Of a stretch of 64,000 bases of DNA, positions 7,662 to 17,173 are shown piece by piece. Within the stretch, counting starts at the first letter, position 1. Every line of letters begins with the position of its first letter. This DNA is from Pseudorhodoplanes sp. (GTDB lineage Bacteria; Pseudomonadota; Alphaproteobacteria; Rhizobiales; Xanthobacteraceae). The stretch is from positions 88,053 to 152,052 of the forward strand of contig JALHOD010000009.1 of assembly GCA_022843165.1 (NCBI GenBank), given 5' to 3'. The notes beneath the pieces are model-generated. The model did not search any database, was not told the DNA's origin, and saw only the letters and a list, made by a program, of their open reading frames with translations. Both the position numbers and the translations under genes were made by a program.

Positions 7662-9803
7662 ATGGAACGCTCGTTCAAGAAAGAAGTGCAGGCGCTGACC
7701 CTCGGCGACGGGGAGACCTTCCGCGGCGAAGGCATCTTGGCCGTGACCAAGGCGCTGCTGCAATCCGGCGTCTCCTATGTCGGCGGCTACCAGGGCGCGC
7801 CGGTCTCGCACCTGCTCGACGTGATGGTGGAGGCCGAGGACCTGCTGGCCGATCTCGGCGTGCATGTCGAAACCTGCACCAACGAGGCCTCGGCCGCCGC
7901 CATGCTCGGCGCCTCGATCAATTACCCGCTGCGCGGCGCGGTGACCTGGAAATCCATCGTCGGCACCAATGTCGCCGCCGACGCGCTGTCCAATCTCGCC
8001 TCGCCCGGCGTCGTGGGCGGCGCCTTGATCGTTCTGGGCGAGGATTACGGCGAGGGCGCGAGCGTGATCCAGGAACGCTCCTATGCCTATGCGATGAAAT
8101 CCTCGATGTGGCTGCTCGATCCGCGGCCCGACCTGCCGACCATCGTGCGCTGCGTCGAGAAAGGTTTTGAACTCTCGGAAGCGAGCCACGCGCCGGTGAT
8201 GCTCGAACTGCGCATCCGCGCCTGCCATGTCACCGGCGAGTTCGAGGCCAAGAACAACCGGCGCGGCGCCTATTCCGGACTCAACCGGCTGGAAGGCCCG
8301 CCGCGCTTCGACTATGGCCGGCTGGCGCATCCGCCGGTCACCTTCATCCATGAGCGGCTGAAGGTGGAAGATCGCATGCCGGCGGCGCGCAGGTTCACCC
8401 GCGAACACAAGCTGAACGAAATCGTGCCGGGCGATGTGGACGATATCGGCATCGTGGTGATGGGCGGCCTGACCAACAGCGTGCTGCGCGCGCTGGCGCG
8501 GCTCGATCTCGCCGACATGTTCGGCAAGACGCGCATCCCTATCCTGGTGCTCAATGTGGTTTATCCGCTGGTGCCGGAGGAGGTTCGGGAATTCTGCGCC
8601 GGCAAACGCGCGGTGCTGGTGGTCGAGGAAGGTCATCCCGAATATATCGAGGAAGCGATCAATTCCGACCTGCGCCGCGCCGACATCCAGACCCGCGTGA
8701 TCGGCAAGGACGTGCTGCCGAAGGCCGGGGAATACACCTCCGACGTTCTGCTGAAAGGGCTGTCGGCGTTTCTCAGCCAGACCCGGCCGGCAAGGCTCGA
8801 TGTCGAAGCCATTGCCGACCGCGCCGGAAAAATGCTGGCGCATCTGCCCGCCGCGCAGGCTTCGGTCGGCACCTTGCCGCCCCGCCCGCCGACATTCTGC
8901 ACCGGCTGCCCGGAACGCCCGGTATTCGCCGCGATCAAGCTCATGCAGCGCGATCTCGGGCCGACGCATATCAGCGCCGATATCGGCTGCCACGCCTTCG
9001 CGACGCTGGCGCCGTTCAGCCTCGGCAATTCCATTCTCGGCTACGGCATGTCGCTGGCGAGCGCGGCCGCAGTCGGACCCAACATGTCGCGCCGTCCGAT
9101 CGCGGTGATGGGCGACGGCGGCTTCTGGCATAACGGCCTGATCACCGGCGTGGCGTCGAACCTGTTCAACAAGGGCGACGGCGTGCTGATCGTCATGCAG
9201 AACGGCTACACCTCCGCCACCGGCCTGCAATTCATGCCCTCCAGCAAGGCCAGCCGCTCAGGCCCCGCGCCCGGCATGGATATCGAATCCACGCTGCGCT
9301 CCTTCGGCGTGACATGGATGCGCAAGGTGCGCACCTACAGCGTCGCCAGGATGGTGAAGACGCTGAAGGCCGCGATGCAGGACCCCGCCCGGGGCCTGAA
9401 GGTCATCGTCGCCGACGGCGAATGCCAGCTCGCCCGCCAGCGCCGCGTGCGCGCGGACGATGCCCGGAAACTCGCCGGCGGCCAGCGCGTGGTCCGCACC
9501 AAATACGGCGTCGACGATGAGATCTGCACCGGCGATCATTCCTGCATCCGGCTCTCCGGCTGTCCGTCGCTGACGGTGAAGCCCAATCCGGACCCGTTGC
9601 GCAGCGATCCGGTGGCCAGCGTGATCGAATCCTGCGTCGGCTGCGGATTGTGCGGCGAGGTCGCCCATGCCGCGGTGCTGTGCCCGTCCTTCTATCGCGC
9701 CGAACTGATCCGCAATGCGACGGCCTGGGATCTCTGGCTGCACCGCCTGCGCTCGGGCGTGATCGGCTGGTTCAGCGGCCGCAAGCAGGAGGCCGCGGCA
9801 TGA
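7662..9803 (+). CDS. iorA: Indolepyruvate ferredoxin oxidoreductase alpha-type subunit
   Basis: 713-aa ThDP- and Fe-S-dependent subunit. The N-terminal pyrimidine-binding region contains YVGGYQGAPVSHLLD; the ThDP pyrophosphate motif starts at GDGGFWHNG and ends at MQNGY. A C-terminal ferredoxin-like part carries CX5CX5CP (CTGDHSC, SGCP) and CVGCGLCGE...LCP, the latter with nine residues before the last cysteine. With IorB it would oxidatively decarboxylate an aryl-pyruvate to aryl-acetyl-CoA and reduce ferredoxin. It overlaps iorB by 4 nt (ATGA). A MarR-type operator precedes it. Substrate (indole-, phenyl- or hydroxyphenyl-pyruvate) is inferred. Confidence 0.87.
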   Translation: MERSFKKEVQALTLGDGETFRGEGILAVTKALLQSGVSYVGGYQGAPVSHLLDVMVEAEDLLADLGVHVETCTNEASAAAMLGASINYPLRGAVTWKSIVGTNVAADALSNLASPGVVGGALIVLGEDYGEGASVIQERSYAYAMKSSMWLLDPRPDLPTIVRCVEKGFELSEASHAPVMLELRIRACHVTGEFEAKNNRRGAYSGLNRLEGPPRFDYGRLAHPPVTFIHERLKVEDRMPAARRFTREHKLNEIVPGDVDDIGIVVMGGLTNSVLRALARLDLADMFGKTRIPILVLNVVYPLVPEEVREFCAGKRAVLVVEEGHPEYIEEAINSDLRRADIQTRVIGKDVLPKAGEYTSDVLLKGLSAFLSQTRPARLDVEAIADRAGKMLAHLPAAQASVGTLPPRPPTFCTGCPERPVFAAIKLMQRDLGPTHISADIGCHAFATLAPFSLGNSILGYGMSLASAAAVGPNMSRRPIAVMGDGGFWHNGLITGVASNLFNKGDGVLIVMQNGYTSATGLQFMPSSKASRSGPAPGMDIESTLRSFGVTWMRKVRTYSVARMVKTLKAAMQDPARGLKVIVADGECQLARQRRVRADDARKLAGGQRVVRTKYGVDDEICTGDHSCIRLSGCPSLTVKPNPDPLRSDPVASVIESCVGCGLCGEVAHAAVLCPSFYRAELIRNATAWDLWLHRLRSGVIGWFSGRKQEAAA

Positions 9804-11344
9804 GCGCGATGCAGCGCCCGGTCACCGTGCTGATCGCCGCTCTGGGCGGCGAAGGCGGCGGCGTGCTCACCAACTGGATCATCAATGCGGCGGCCGATCT
9901 CGGCTTCCCGGCGCAATCGACGTCGATTCCCGGCGTCGCGCAGCGCACCGGTGCGACGACCTACTACATCGAGATTTTTCCGAAGACCTGGCGCGAGCTC
10001 GGCGACGCCAGGCCGGTGCTGGCGCTGACGCCCGGCATCGGCGACATCGACGTCATGGTGGCAAGCGAATTCCTGGAAGCCGGCCGCGCCATCGCGTCGG
10101 GTTTCGTCACGCCCGACCGCACGCTGCTGATCGCATCGACCAGCCGCTTCTATTCCATGAACGAGAAGATGGCGATGGGCGACGGGCGCTACGACCAGAC
10201 CCGTCTGCTCGACGCTGCCGAAAGCAATTCGCAAGGCCGGATCCTGTTCGACATGGAATCCGCCGGCAAGACCGCCGGCGCCATGATCAACGCCGTCATG
10301 CTCGGCGCCATTGCCGGCTGCGGCAAGCTGCCGATTCCGGTCGAGGCCTTCGAGGCGGCGATCCGCAAGGACGGCAAGGCGGTCGAGCCCAATCTGCGCG
10401 GCTTCCGCGCCGGACTCGACGCGGCGCGCGAGACATCCGCGGCGCGCGGCGTTGGTCCCGACGGCAAGCGCCATCTCGCCCCCGAACCGCAAAGCGATCC
10501 GCTGGAAGGCGAGATCCGCGCGCAGGCGCCTCAGCCGGCCCAGGACGTGATGATCGAAGGCGTGCGCCGCCTCACCCGTTTCCAGAATGCCGACTATGCG
10601 CGGCTTTATTTGAACCGTCTTGCACCCGTGCACACCGCCGATCAGCGCGCGGCCAGCGGCGGAAAATTGCTGCGCGAAGTCGCGCGCCACCTCGCGGTGC
10701 GGATGTCGTTCGAGGACCTGATCCGCGTGGCGCAGGCCAAGATCGACCCCGCGCGCATGACCCGGATCACCGCCGAACTCAATGCCAAGCCGGATGAACC
10801 GGTCCATGTTGTGGAATTCCTGAAGCCCGGCATCGAGGAACTCTGCCAGATTCTGCCGCCATCGCTGGCGCGCTGGATTTTGCGCGTGTCGGCGCGGCGC
10901 GGCTGGCTGGATCGCGTGCATGTCGGCATGGAGGTGAAGAGCACCTCGATCAGCGGCTATCTGCGCTTCTGGCTGCTGGCAAAACTCAAGCCCTGGCGGC
11001 CGCGCAGCTTCCGCTATCATGAGGAACAGGCCGCGATCGAATCCTGGTTAACGCTGATCCTCGAAGCGGCTCCGCATTCGCCCACGCTGGCGATCGAGAT
11101 CGCGGAATGCGCGCGCCTGATCAAGGGCTATGGCTCCACGCACAAGCGCGGCACCAGCAATTTTCAGATGATCGAAGCCCGGGTGATCCGCGCCGCCATC
11201 AATGGGCGCCTGCCCGTCGATCAGGCGATCGACGCCATCGCCAGCGCCCGCACCGCCGCGCTGGTCGATCCTGAGGGCGAGGGCCTGACCCGCTGCCTCG
11301 ACGATCTCGACCGTCACATGTCCTTCCGCGTCGCCGCGGAATAA
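9800..11344 (+). CDS. iorB: Indolepyruvate oxidoreductase beta-type subunit with C-terminal extension
   Basis: 514 aa starting at the ATG that overlaps the iorA stop. Residues ~8-200 match the gamma/beta domain of 2-oxoacid:ferredoxin oxidoreductases (ALGGEGGGVLTNWI, PGVAQRTGATTYY). The remaining ~300 residues are an extension seen in proteobacterial IorB proteins (DUF6537-like), including FRYHEEQAAIESWL and LIKGYGSTHKRG. It should form the heteromer with IorA, translation being coupled by the 4-nt overlap. The extension's role is unknown to me. Confidence 0.83.
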   Translation: MSAMQRPVTVLIAALGGEGGGVLTNWIINAAADLGFPAQSTSIPGVAQRTGATTYYIEIFPKTWRELGDARPVLALTPGIGDIDVMVASEFLEAGRAIASGFVTPDRTLLIASTSRFYSMNEKMAMGDGRYDQTRLLDAAESNSQGRILFDMESAGKTAGAMINAVMLGAIAGCGKLPIPVEAFEAAIRKDGKAVEPNLRGFRAGLDAARETSAARGVGPDGKRHLAPEPQSDPLEGEIRAQAPQPAQDVMIEGVRRLTRFQNADYARLYLNRLAPVHTADQRAASGGKLLREVARHLAVRMSFEDLIRVAQAKIDPARMTRITAELNAKPDEPVHVVEFLKPGIEELCQILPPSLARWILRVSARRGWLDRVHVGMEVKSTSISGYLRFWLLAKLKPWRPRSFRYHEEQAAIESWLTLILEAAPHSPTLAIEIAECARLIKGYGSTHKRGTSNFQMIEARVIRAAINGRLPVDQAIDAIASARTAALVDPEGEGLTRCLDDLDRHMSFRVAAE

Positions 11345-11376
11345 GGCGCAATTCGCCACGTTGTAAGGCCTCCCGC

Positions 11377-11398
11377 CCTCCGGTATGAATGCCGGAGG
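11377..11398 (+). promoter_or_regulatory. Hairpin between iorB and first TAXI gene
   Basis: CCTCCGG (11377-11383) and CCGGAGG (11392-11398) form a perfect 7-bp stem with an 8-nt loop. No U-tract follows. It may attenuate or process the message ahead of the binding-protein genes. Confidence 0.45.
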
Positions 11399-11436
11399 TA
11401 CAAAAACCCTATGTAAAGTCAGTCTGGGAGGACGCC

Positions 11437-12396
11437 GTGAACAAGCTTCTTGTCGGAGCCGCATTTTTTCTGTCTGTCGCGACCGCAATACCGGCCGCGG
11501 CGCAACCGGTCGGCCTCGGAACCAGCCCGCAAGGCACGCTGACCTACGCCGTGGGCGCCGCCGTCGCCAAGGTGCTCGGCGAAAAGGCCAACCTCCAGTC
11601 GCGCGTGCAGCCCTCCGCCGGCACTGGCGCGATGATCCCGCTGGTCAATTCCAACGAAATCGACATGGGCTTCGCCAACACGCTCGAACTTTATGACGCC
11701 TTTCACGGCGTCGGCACATTCGACAACCGCCCGAATCCGAAACTGCGCACCGTGGCCGTGATCTTCCCGATCCGCGTCGGCCTGTTCGTGCGCAACGATT
11801 CCCCGATCAAGACGGTCGCCGACATGAAGGGCAAGACCGTCGCCTATGGCTTCACCAGCCAGGAGATCATCAAGAAAACGGTCGATGCGATGCTCGCGAC
11901 TTCGGGCCTGTCGGTGAAGGATCTCAAGACCGTGCTGGTGCCCAATCTGGTGCGCGGCGTCGATGAGTTCAACGCCGGCCGCGTCGACATCACCACCTTC
12001 GCGCTCGGTTCGGCCAAGGTGGCGGAGGCCGACGCATCGGTCGGCGGCATCCGCTTCGTCAACATGGAGAACACGCCGGCCGGTCTCGCGGCGTTCAAGA
12101 AGGAATTCCCGACCGCCTATCTGGACAAGGTCAGTCCGGCGCCGAATCTGCCGGGCGTGAAAGAGCCCATCACCACGATGTTCTACGACTACACCATCTT
12201 CGCCTCCGCCGACATGCCGGCGGACAAGGTGAAGAACATCCTGAAGGTGCTGGCTGAGAACAAGGACGCACTCGGGCAGGCGCACCCGCTGTTCCGCGGC
12301 ATGGTCATCGATCGTCTCTACAACGACATCAAGGTGCCCTACCACGACGGCGCCATCGCCTATTTCAAGGAAGCTGGCATCAAGGAATCAAAATAG
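11437..12396 (+). CDS. TAXI family TRAP substrate-binding protein 1
   Basis: 319-aa periplasmic binding protein. A GTG start at 11437 is chosen because GGGAGG precedes it and because it gives a compact signal peptide (MNKLLVGAAFFLSVATAIPAAAQ). The mature protein begins PVGLGTSPQGTLTYAVGAAV and carries QPSAGTGAMIPLVNSNEIDMG, characteristic of TAXI proteins. It is clearly paralogous to the next gene (shared GTSPQGT, SRVQPSAGTGAM, VPYHDGAIAYF). It would feed the fused TAXI permease encoded further downstream. Ligand unknown; an organic acid is likely. Confidence 0.9.
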   Translation: MNKLLVGAAFFLSVATAIPAAAQPVGLGTSPQGTLTYAVGAAVAKVLGEKANLQSRVQPSAGTGAMIPLVNSNEIDMGFANTLELYDAFHGVGTFDNRPNPKLRTVAVIFPIRVGLFVRNDSPIKTVADMKGKTVAYGFTSQEIIKKTVDAMLATSGLSVKDLKTVLVPNLVRGVDEFNAGRVDITTFALGSAKVAEADASVGGIRFVNMENTPAGLAAFKKEFPTAYLDKVSPAPNLPGVKEPITTMFYDYTIFASADMPADKVKNILKVLAENKDALGQAHPLFRGMVIDRLYNDIKVPYHDGAIAYFKEAGIKESK

Positions 12397-12442
12397 CCGG
12401 ACAACCGGCACGGACGGCGCGTCGACATCCAGGGAGGATTAC

Positions 12443-13399
12443 GTGACCAGATTCGCTTATGCGGCTGTCGCCGCCATTTCGCTCGCCATCATGTCGCCCG
12501 CTGCCGCGCAGCCGCTCGGTATCGGGACCAGCCCGCAAGGCACGATGGTCTACACGCTCGGCGCCGCCGTCTCCAAGGCGCTGGCCGAAAGCGCGAACAT
12601 GCAGTCGCGTGTTCAGCCTTCGGCCGGCACCGGCGCGATGGTGCCACTGGTGAATTCCGGCGAGATCGATATCGGCTTCTGCAACGCGCGGGAGTTTTTC
12701 GATTCCTATCATGGCGTCGGCTCGTCGGATAAACGCAAGAACGAGAATCTGCGCGCGATTGCGGTGCTGTTTCCGCTCACCGTCGGCCTGATCGTGCGCA
12801 ACGACTCGCCGATCAAGTCGGTGAAGGATCTCAAGGGCAAGAGCATCTCCTACGGCTATCAGAGCCAGGAGGTGATCCGCATTCTGGTCGACGGGATGCT
12901 CGCCAATGCCGGCCTCACTATCGGCGACATGAAGCCGGTGCTGGTGCCGAACCTGATCCGCGGCATGGACGAGCTGATCGCCGGCCGCGTCGAGGTGTCG
13001 TTCTTCGCGCTCGGCCAGGCCAAGGTGGCGGAAGCCGACGCGGCGGTGGGCATCCGCTTCCTGCCCATGGACGATTCACCCGCAGCGGTCGATGCGATGC
13101 TGAAGGTCGTGCAGGTGGGCTATGTCGGCAAGATTGCTCCGGCGCCCAACCTGCCCGGCGTGCGCGACACCATTCCGGTGGCGCATTACGACTATGTCGC
13201 TTTTGCAAACAAGGACGTGCCGGCAGAGCGTATCAAGACCATCACCAAGGTCATTGCCGAACAGAAGGATGCGATGGCGCAGTCGCTTCCGCTGTTCCGG
13301 CGCTTCAACCCCGAGCGCATGTATTCCAGCAAGCTCAAGGTGCCCTATCACGACGGCGCCATTGCCTATTTCAGGGAAAAGGGCATCAAGGAGCAGTGA
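12443..13399 (+). CDS. TAXI family TRAP substrate-binding protein 2
   Basis: 318-aa paralogue of the preceding gene, with a GTG start preceded by AGGGAGG. Signal peptide MTRFAYAAVAAISLAIMSPAAAQ, then PLGIGTSPQGTMVYTLGAAV. Differences cluster in ligand-pocket-like stretches (EIDIGFCNAREFFDSYHG versus EIDMGFANTLELYDAFHG), so the two may bind related but different ligands while sharing one permease. The tandem arrangement indicates local gene duplication. Confidence 0.9.
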   Translation: MTRFAYAAVAAISLAIMSPAAAQPLGIGTSPQGTMVYTLGAAVSKALAESANMQSRVQPSAGTGAMVPLVNSGEIDIGFCNAREFFDSYHGVGSSDKRKNENLRAIAVLFPLTVGLIVRNDSPIKSVKDLKGKSISYGYQSQEVIRILVDGMLANAGLTIGDMKPVLVPNLIRGMDELIAGRVEVSFFALGQAKVAEADAAVGIRFLPMDDSPAAVDAMLKVVQVGYVGKIAPAPNLPGVRDTIPVAHYDYVAFANKDVPAERIKTITKVIAEQKDAMAQSLPLFRRFNPERMYSSKLKVPYHDGAIAYFREKGIKEQ

Positions 13400-13429
13400 C
13401 CGTTCCCCGGCCCGCAGCAAGGACGAGTA

Positions 13430-15148
13430 ATGACGCTATCCGCGCAGAAGAAGCCTGAACCGGGCCGGACCAGGATCGCCGCCGAATATTTCCTCGAATC
13501 CCTCTCCATGCACGGCGTCGATTATTTCTTCGCCAATCCCGGCACGGACTTTCCGCCGATCGTCGAGGCGCTGACGCGGGCCAGGCGCAGCAATGCCAAA
13601 GTGCCGGAGCCGATCTTGGTTCCGCATGAAAATCTCGCGGTCGCGATGGCGCATGGCGTCTATCTGATGACCGGCCGCCCGCAGGCGGTGATGGTGCATG
13701 TCAATGTCGGCACCGCCAACACCGTCAACAACATCGCCAATCTGGCGCGCGACCGCGCCCCGGTGATCGTCGCCGCCGGCCGCACGCCCTTCACCGAAAA
13801 AGGCCAGTTTGGATCGCGCACCCGTCCCATCCACTGGGCGCAGGAAATGTTCGACCAGGCCGGCATGGTGCGCGAGCTGGTGAAATGGGATTACGAATTG
13901 CGCATGCCCGAGCAGATCGGGGACGTCACCGCGCGCGCCTATGAGATGTCCATGACCAGCCCGCGTGGGCCGGTCTATCTCGTGCTGCCGCGCGAGCCGC
14001 TGTCGGCGCCGTTGCCCGATTACACGCCGGAAAAGCTGCGCGCCCTGCCCGCTCCGCCCTATCCCGATCCGCAAGCCATCGCGCAACTGGCGGACTGGAT
14101 CGCGGCCGCCGAACGGCCGGTCATTCTCAACGCCGCCGCCGGCGATCCGAAAGCGGTGGAGATTCTCGGCCGCATCGCCAACGACTACGCGATCCCGGTC
14201 GTCGCGCATTACCCGCGCGTCATGGCTCTGCCCGCCAGCCACCCCATGCATTTCGGCTACGATTCGGCGGCGATGCTGGCCGACGCCGACCTCGCCGTGG
14301 TGATCGAATGCGACGTGCCCTATCACCCGCACCTGACCGAACCGGCGGCGAATTGCCGTTTCGTGCATATCGGCGAGGACACGGTCTATCAGCGCTATCC
14401 GATGCGCAGCTTTCCGACCGATCTCGCGATCACCGCGCATGCCACGCGCGCGCTTGAGGCGCTTGAGGCCGCGCTCGCCAGGCACAAGGGCGCGATGCAG
14501 GCGCGCATCGATGCACGGCGCGCGCCGCTGATCGCGCGCGCGAAAGCGCGGCGCGAGAAGGTCGCGAAGGGCACCGCGGTCGCAGCCGATCGCATCACAC
14601 CGGAATTTCTCAGCCGTACCATCGGCGAAGTGCTCGGTCCGGACGCCGTGATCTTCAACGAATATCCGCTGCGGCTGGAACATTGCCCGCGCGAGAAACC
14701 CGGCACCTTCTTTGCCGCCAGTCCCGCCGGCGGCCTTGGCTGGGGCCTGGGCGCAGCCCTTGGCGCAAAGCTCGCGGCGCCCGACAAGCTGATCGTCGCC
14801 ACGCTGGGCGACGGTGTCTATCTGTTTACCAATCCCACCGTGTCCCACTGGGTGGGCGAGAAATACAAGTTGCCGGTGCTGACCATCATCTTCAATAACC
14901 AGCGCTACGGCGCGGTGCGCAACGCCACCCTGTCGATGTTCAAGGACGGCGTGGCGGGCGAAGACGACGGACGTTTCCTGGCCGATCTCGATCCGAGCGC
15001 GCCCTATGACGAGTTCGTGCGCGCGCAGGGCGGTTTCGGCGAGCGGGTGGAAAAGCCGCAGGATCTGGCCGGTGCCCTGCAGCGCGCCCGCGACGCGGTG
15101 ATGAACGACAAGAAGCAGGCTTTGCTCAATGTGATATGTCCCTATTGA
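13430..15148 (+). CDS. ThDP-dependent decarboxylase/acetolactate synthase-like enzyme
   Basis: 572 aa, three-domain ThDP enzyme. The catalytic glutamate lies in PHENLAVAMAHG and the cofactor motif is an exact GDG-X26-NN (GDGVYLF ... FNNQRYG). The family includes acetolactate synthase, benzoylformate decarboxylase and oxalyl-CoA decarboxylase; this member does not clearly fall into one of them. It lies between the TAXI binding-protein genes and the TAXI permease gene, so it probably acts on the imported 2-oxo acid or a product of it. It is the second ThDP enzyme in this cluster after IorA. Confidence 0.82.
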   Translation: MTLSAQKKPEPGRTRIAAEYFLESLSMHGVDYFFANPGTDFPPIVEALTRARRSNAKVPEPILVPHENLAVAMAHGVYLMTGRPQAVMVHVNVGTANTVNNIANLARDRAPVIVAAGRTPFTEKGQFGSRTRPIHWAQEMFDQAGMVRELVKWDYELRMPEQIGDVTARAYEMSMTSPRGPVYLVLPREPLSAPLPDYTPEKLRALPAPPYPDPQAIAQLADWIAAAERPVILNAAAGDPKAVEILGRIANDYAIPVVAHYPRVMALPASHPMHFGYDSAAMLADADLAVVIECDVPYHPHLTEPAANCRFVHIGEDTVYQRYPMRSFPTDLAITAHATRALEALEAALARHKGAMQARIDARRAPLIARAKARREKVAKGTAVAADRITPEFLSRTIGEVLGPDAVIFNEYPLRLEHCPREKPGTFFAASPAGGLGWGLGAALGAKLAAPDKLIVATLGDGVYLFTNPTVSHWVGEKYKLPVLTIIFNNQRYGAVRNATLSMFKDGVAGEDDGRFLADLDPSAPYDEFVRAQGGFGERVEKPQDLAGALQRARDAVMNDKKQALLNVICPY

Positions 15149-15182
15149 GCGAGCCGGGTTGACGTGCAGCGAGGGGTTCGGG

Positions 15183-17135
15183 GTGTCTGACAGGCTGTTG
15201 AATTACTGGATGGTCGCCATGCGCGCGGCGATCGTCTTTGTGGTCGTGATCTGGATCGCCAATATTCCGGGCCGGCTGCAGATTCCGATCTTCACCGAGC
15301 AATTGCTGGCGGCCGTGCTGGGGCTGGCGCTCGCGCTCTGCTTCCTGACCTTTCCCTTTGCGTCCAAGACCACCGGCGAGGAAGCAATTGTCGCCAAGGT
15401 GATCGAGGGCGAGCAGAACAAGATCGGCTGGAGCGACATCGTCCTCGCCGTGCTCAGCCTGGTGACATGCTTCTATGTCGCCGTCCGCTATCCCGACCTG
15501 ATCATCGAACTGGCCACCCGCCCGGTCGGCGGCGTCGTCGTCGCCGGCATCATCGTGCTGCTGGTCTTCGAAGCCAGCCGCCGCGTGACCGGCTGGGCGC
15601 TGATGCTGATCGTGCTGGCCTTGTGCGCGCACGCGATGCTGGGCTGGATGCTTCCGGAACAATTCGCCAGCCGCCCGATCTCGATCAGCCGCCTGCTGGT
15701 CTATCTCGGCATCGATACCAATGCGCTGCTGGGCAACACCCTGCAGATCGCCGTCGTCGTGGTCATTCCCTTCATCATCATGGGTCAGGTGCTGTCGCGC
15801 TGCGGCGGCTCGGACTTTTTCGCCGATCTTGCCGCGTCCCTGATGGGCCATTTCCGCGGCGGCGCGGCCAAGATCGCGGTCGTCGGCTCGGCCTTTTTCG
15901 GCATGATCTCCGGCAGCGCGGTGGCGAATGTCGCCAGCGTCGGCACCATCACCATTCCGCTGATGAAACGCGCGGGCTTTCCCGGCCACACCGCCGCCGG
16001 CGTCGAAGCCGTCGGCTCCACCGGCGGGCAGATCGCGCCGCCCGTGATGGGCGCCGCCGCCTTCCTGATGGCCGAGTATCTGCAGGTGCCCTATGGCGAC
16101 GTGATGGTGGCGGCCATCATCCCGGCCTTTCTGTTTTACGCCGCGCTGTTCATACAGGTGGACCTTGAATCCGCCAAGCTTGGCATTGTCGGCCAGCCAC
16201 GTGACACATTGCCGTCGGTCTGGACGGTTTTGCGCCACGGCTGGCATTTCGTGGTGCCCTTCGCGGTGCTGGTCGGCGGATTGCTGTGGGCCAACATGGA
16301 AGCCGAATATGCGGCCCTGTTCGCCACGCTGGTGCTGATCGCGCTCGCAATGACAGTGAAGCACAAGGGCCATCGCATGACGCCACGCGGAGCCCTCGCC
16401 GCCGTGGTGAGCGCCGGCGGCGCCGTGATCGACATCATCATCATCACTGCCATCGCCGGCATCCTGATCGGCGCCATGACCATTACCGGCGTGTCCTTTT
16501 CGCTGACCCAGCAATTGCTCAGCGCCAGCGGCGACAGCCTGGTGATCCTGCTGATCCTGACCGCCATCGTCTCCTTCGTTCTCGGCCTGCCGCTGCCGAC
16601 GGTCGGCGTTTACGTCATCCTTGCGACGCTGGCTGCGCCCGCGCTGGTGCAGGCGGGATTGTCGCCGATGCAGGCGCACATGTTCGTCCTGTTCAGCGGC
16701 ATTCTCGGCATGGTGACGCCGCCGGTCGCGCTCGCCGCCTTCGCCGCCGCCACCATCGCGCGCTCCGACCAGTGGCGCACCGGGTGGACCGCCATGCGGC
16801 TGAGCTGGTGCGCCTATTTCATCCCCTTCATGTTCGCCTATTCGGCGCCCCTGCTCATGCAGGGCAGTTGGACCGCGATCCTGGTGGCGCTGTTCGACGC
16901 CCTTCTGGGAATTTTCCTCGGCACCCTCGCGGTCGTCGGCTACTTGACGGCGCCGATCTCGCTCATGTTCCGGTTTGCCTATGCCGTGCTGGCCGCTCTG
17001 GTGCTACTGCCGCCGTCCGCGTTTGGCGGATCGACCATGGTCAGCATCATCGCGTCCATCGCCGGTCTGGCGGCGGTCGCCTACGAGATCGTGCGCGGAC
17101 GCACCGCAGCGAAGCGTCCGGCCGTGTCGGCCTGA
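15183..17135 (+). CDS. TRAP transporter fused permease (TAXI type, 4TM/12TM)
   Basis: Approximately 650-aa polytopic membrane protein with the fused small and large permease layout usual for TAXI systems. The large-permease signature is seen in SAFFGMISGSAVANVASVG and STGGQIAPPVMGAAAFL. I prefer the GTG at 15183 (GAGGGG at 15171-15176 is a good ribosome-binding site) over the TTG at 15159. It should import the ligands of the two TAXI binding proteins. The unusual gene order puts a ThDP enzyme between binding proteins and permease. Confidence 0.9.
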   Translation: MSDRLLNYWMVAMRAAIVFVVVIWIANIPGRLQIPIFTEQLLAAVLGLALALCFLTFPFASKTTGEEAIVAKVIEGEQNKIGWSDIVLAVLSLVTCFYVAVRYPDLIIELATRPVGGVVVAGIIVLLVFEASRRVTGWALMLIVLALCAHAMLGWMLPEQFASRPISISRLLVYLGIDTNALLGNTLQIAVVVVIPFIIMGQVLSRCGGSDFFADLAASLMGHFRGGAAKIAVVGSAFFGMISGSAVANVASVGTITIPLMKRAGFPGHTAAGVEAVGSTGGQIAPPVMGAAAFLMAEYLQVPYGDVMVAAIIPAFLFYAALFIQVDLESAKLGIVGQPRDTLPSVWTVLRHGWHFVVPFAVLVGGLLWANMEAEYAALFATLVLIALAMTVKHKGHRMTPRGALAAVVSAGGAVIDIIIITAIAGILIGAMTITGVSFSLTQQLLSASGDSLVILLILTAIVSFVLGLPLPTVGVYVILATLAAPALVQAGLSPMQAHMFVLFSGILGMVTPPVALAAFAAATIARSDQWRTGWTAMRLSWCAYFIPFMFAYSAPLLMQGSWTAILVALFDALLGIFLGTLAVVGYLTAPISLMFRFAYAVLAALVLLPPSAFGGSTMVSIIASIAGLAAVAYEIVRGRTAAKRPAVSA

Positions 17136-17173
17136 CATCCACGCATATCAGCAAGAATAACGGAGACAGTCTC

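Noticed and set aside
15126..16679. 517-codon antisense frame over the TAXI permease
   Set aside because: His/Asp/Gln-rich composition is the mirror image of a transmembrane gene; no ribosome-binding site or family match.
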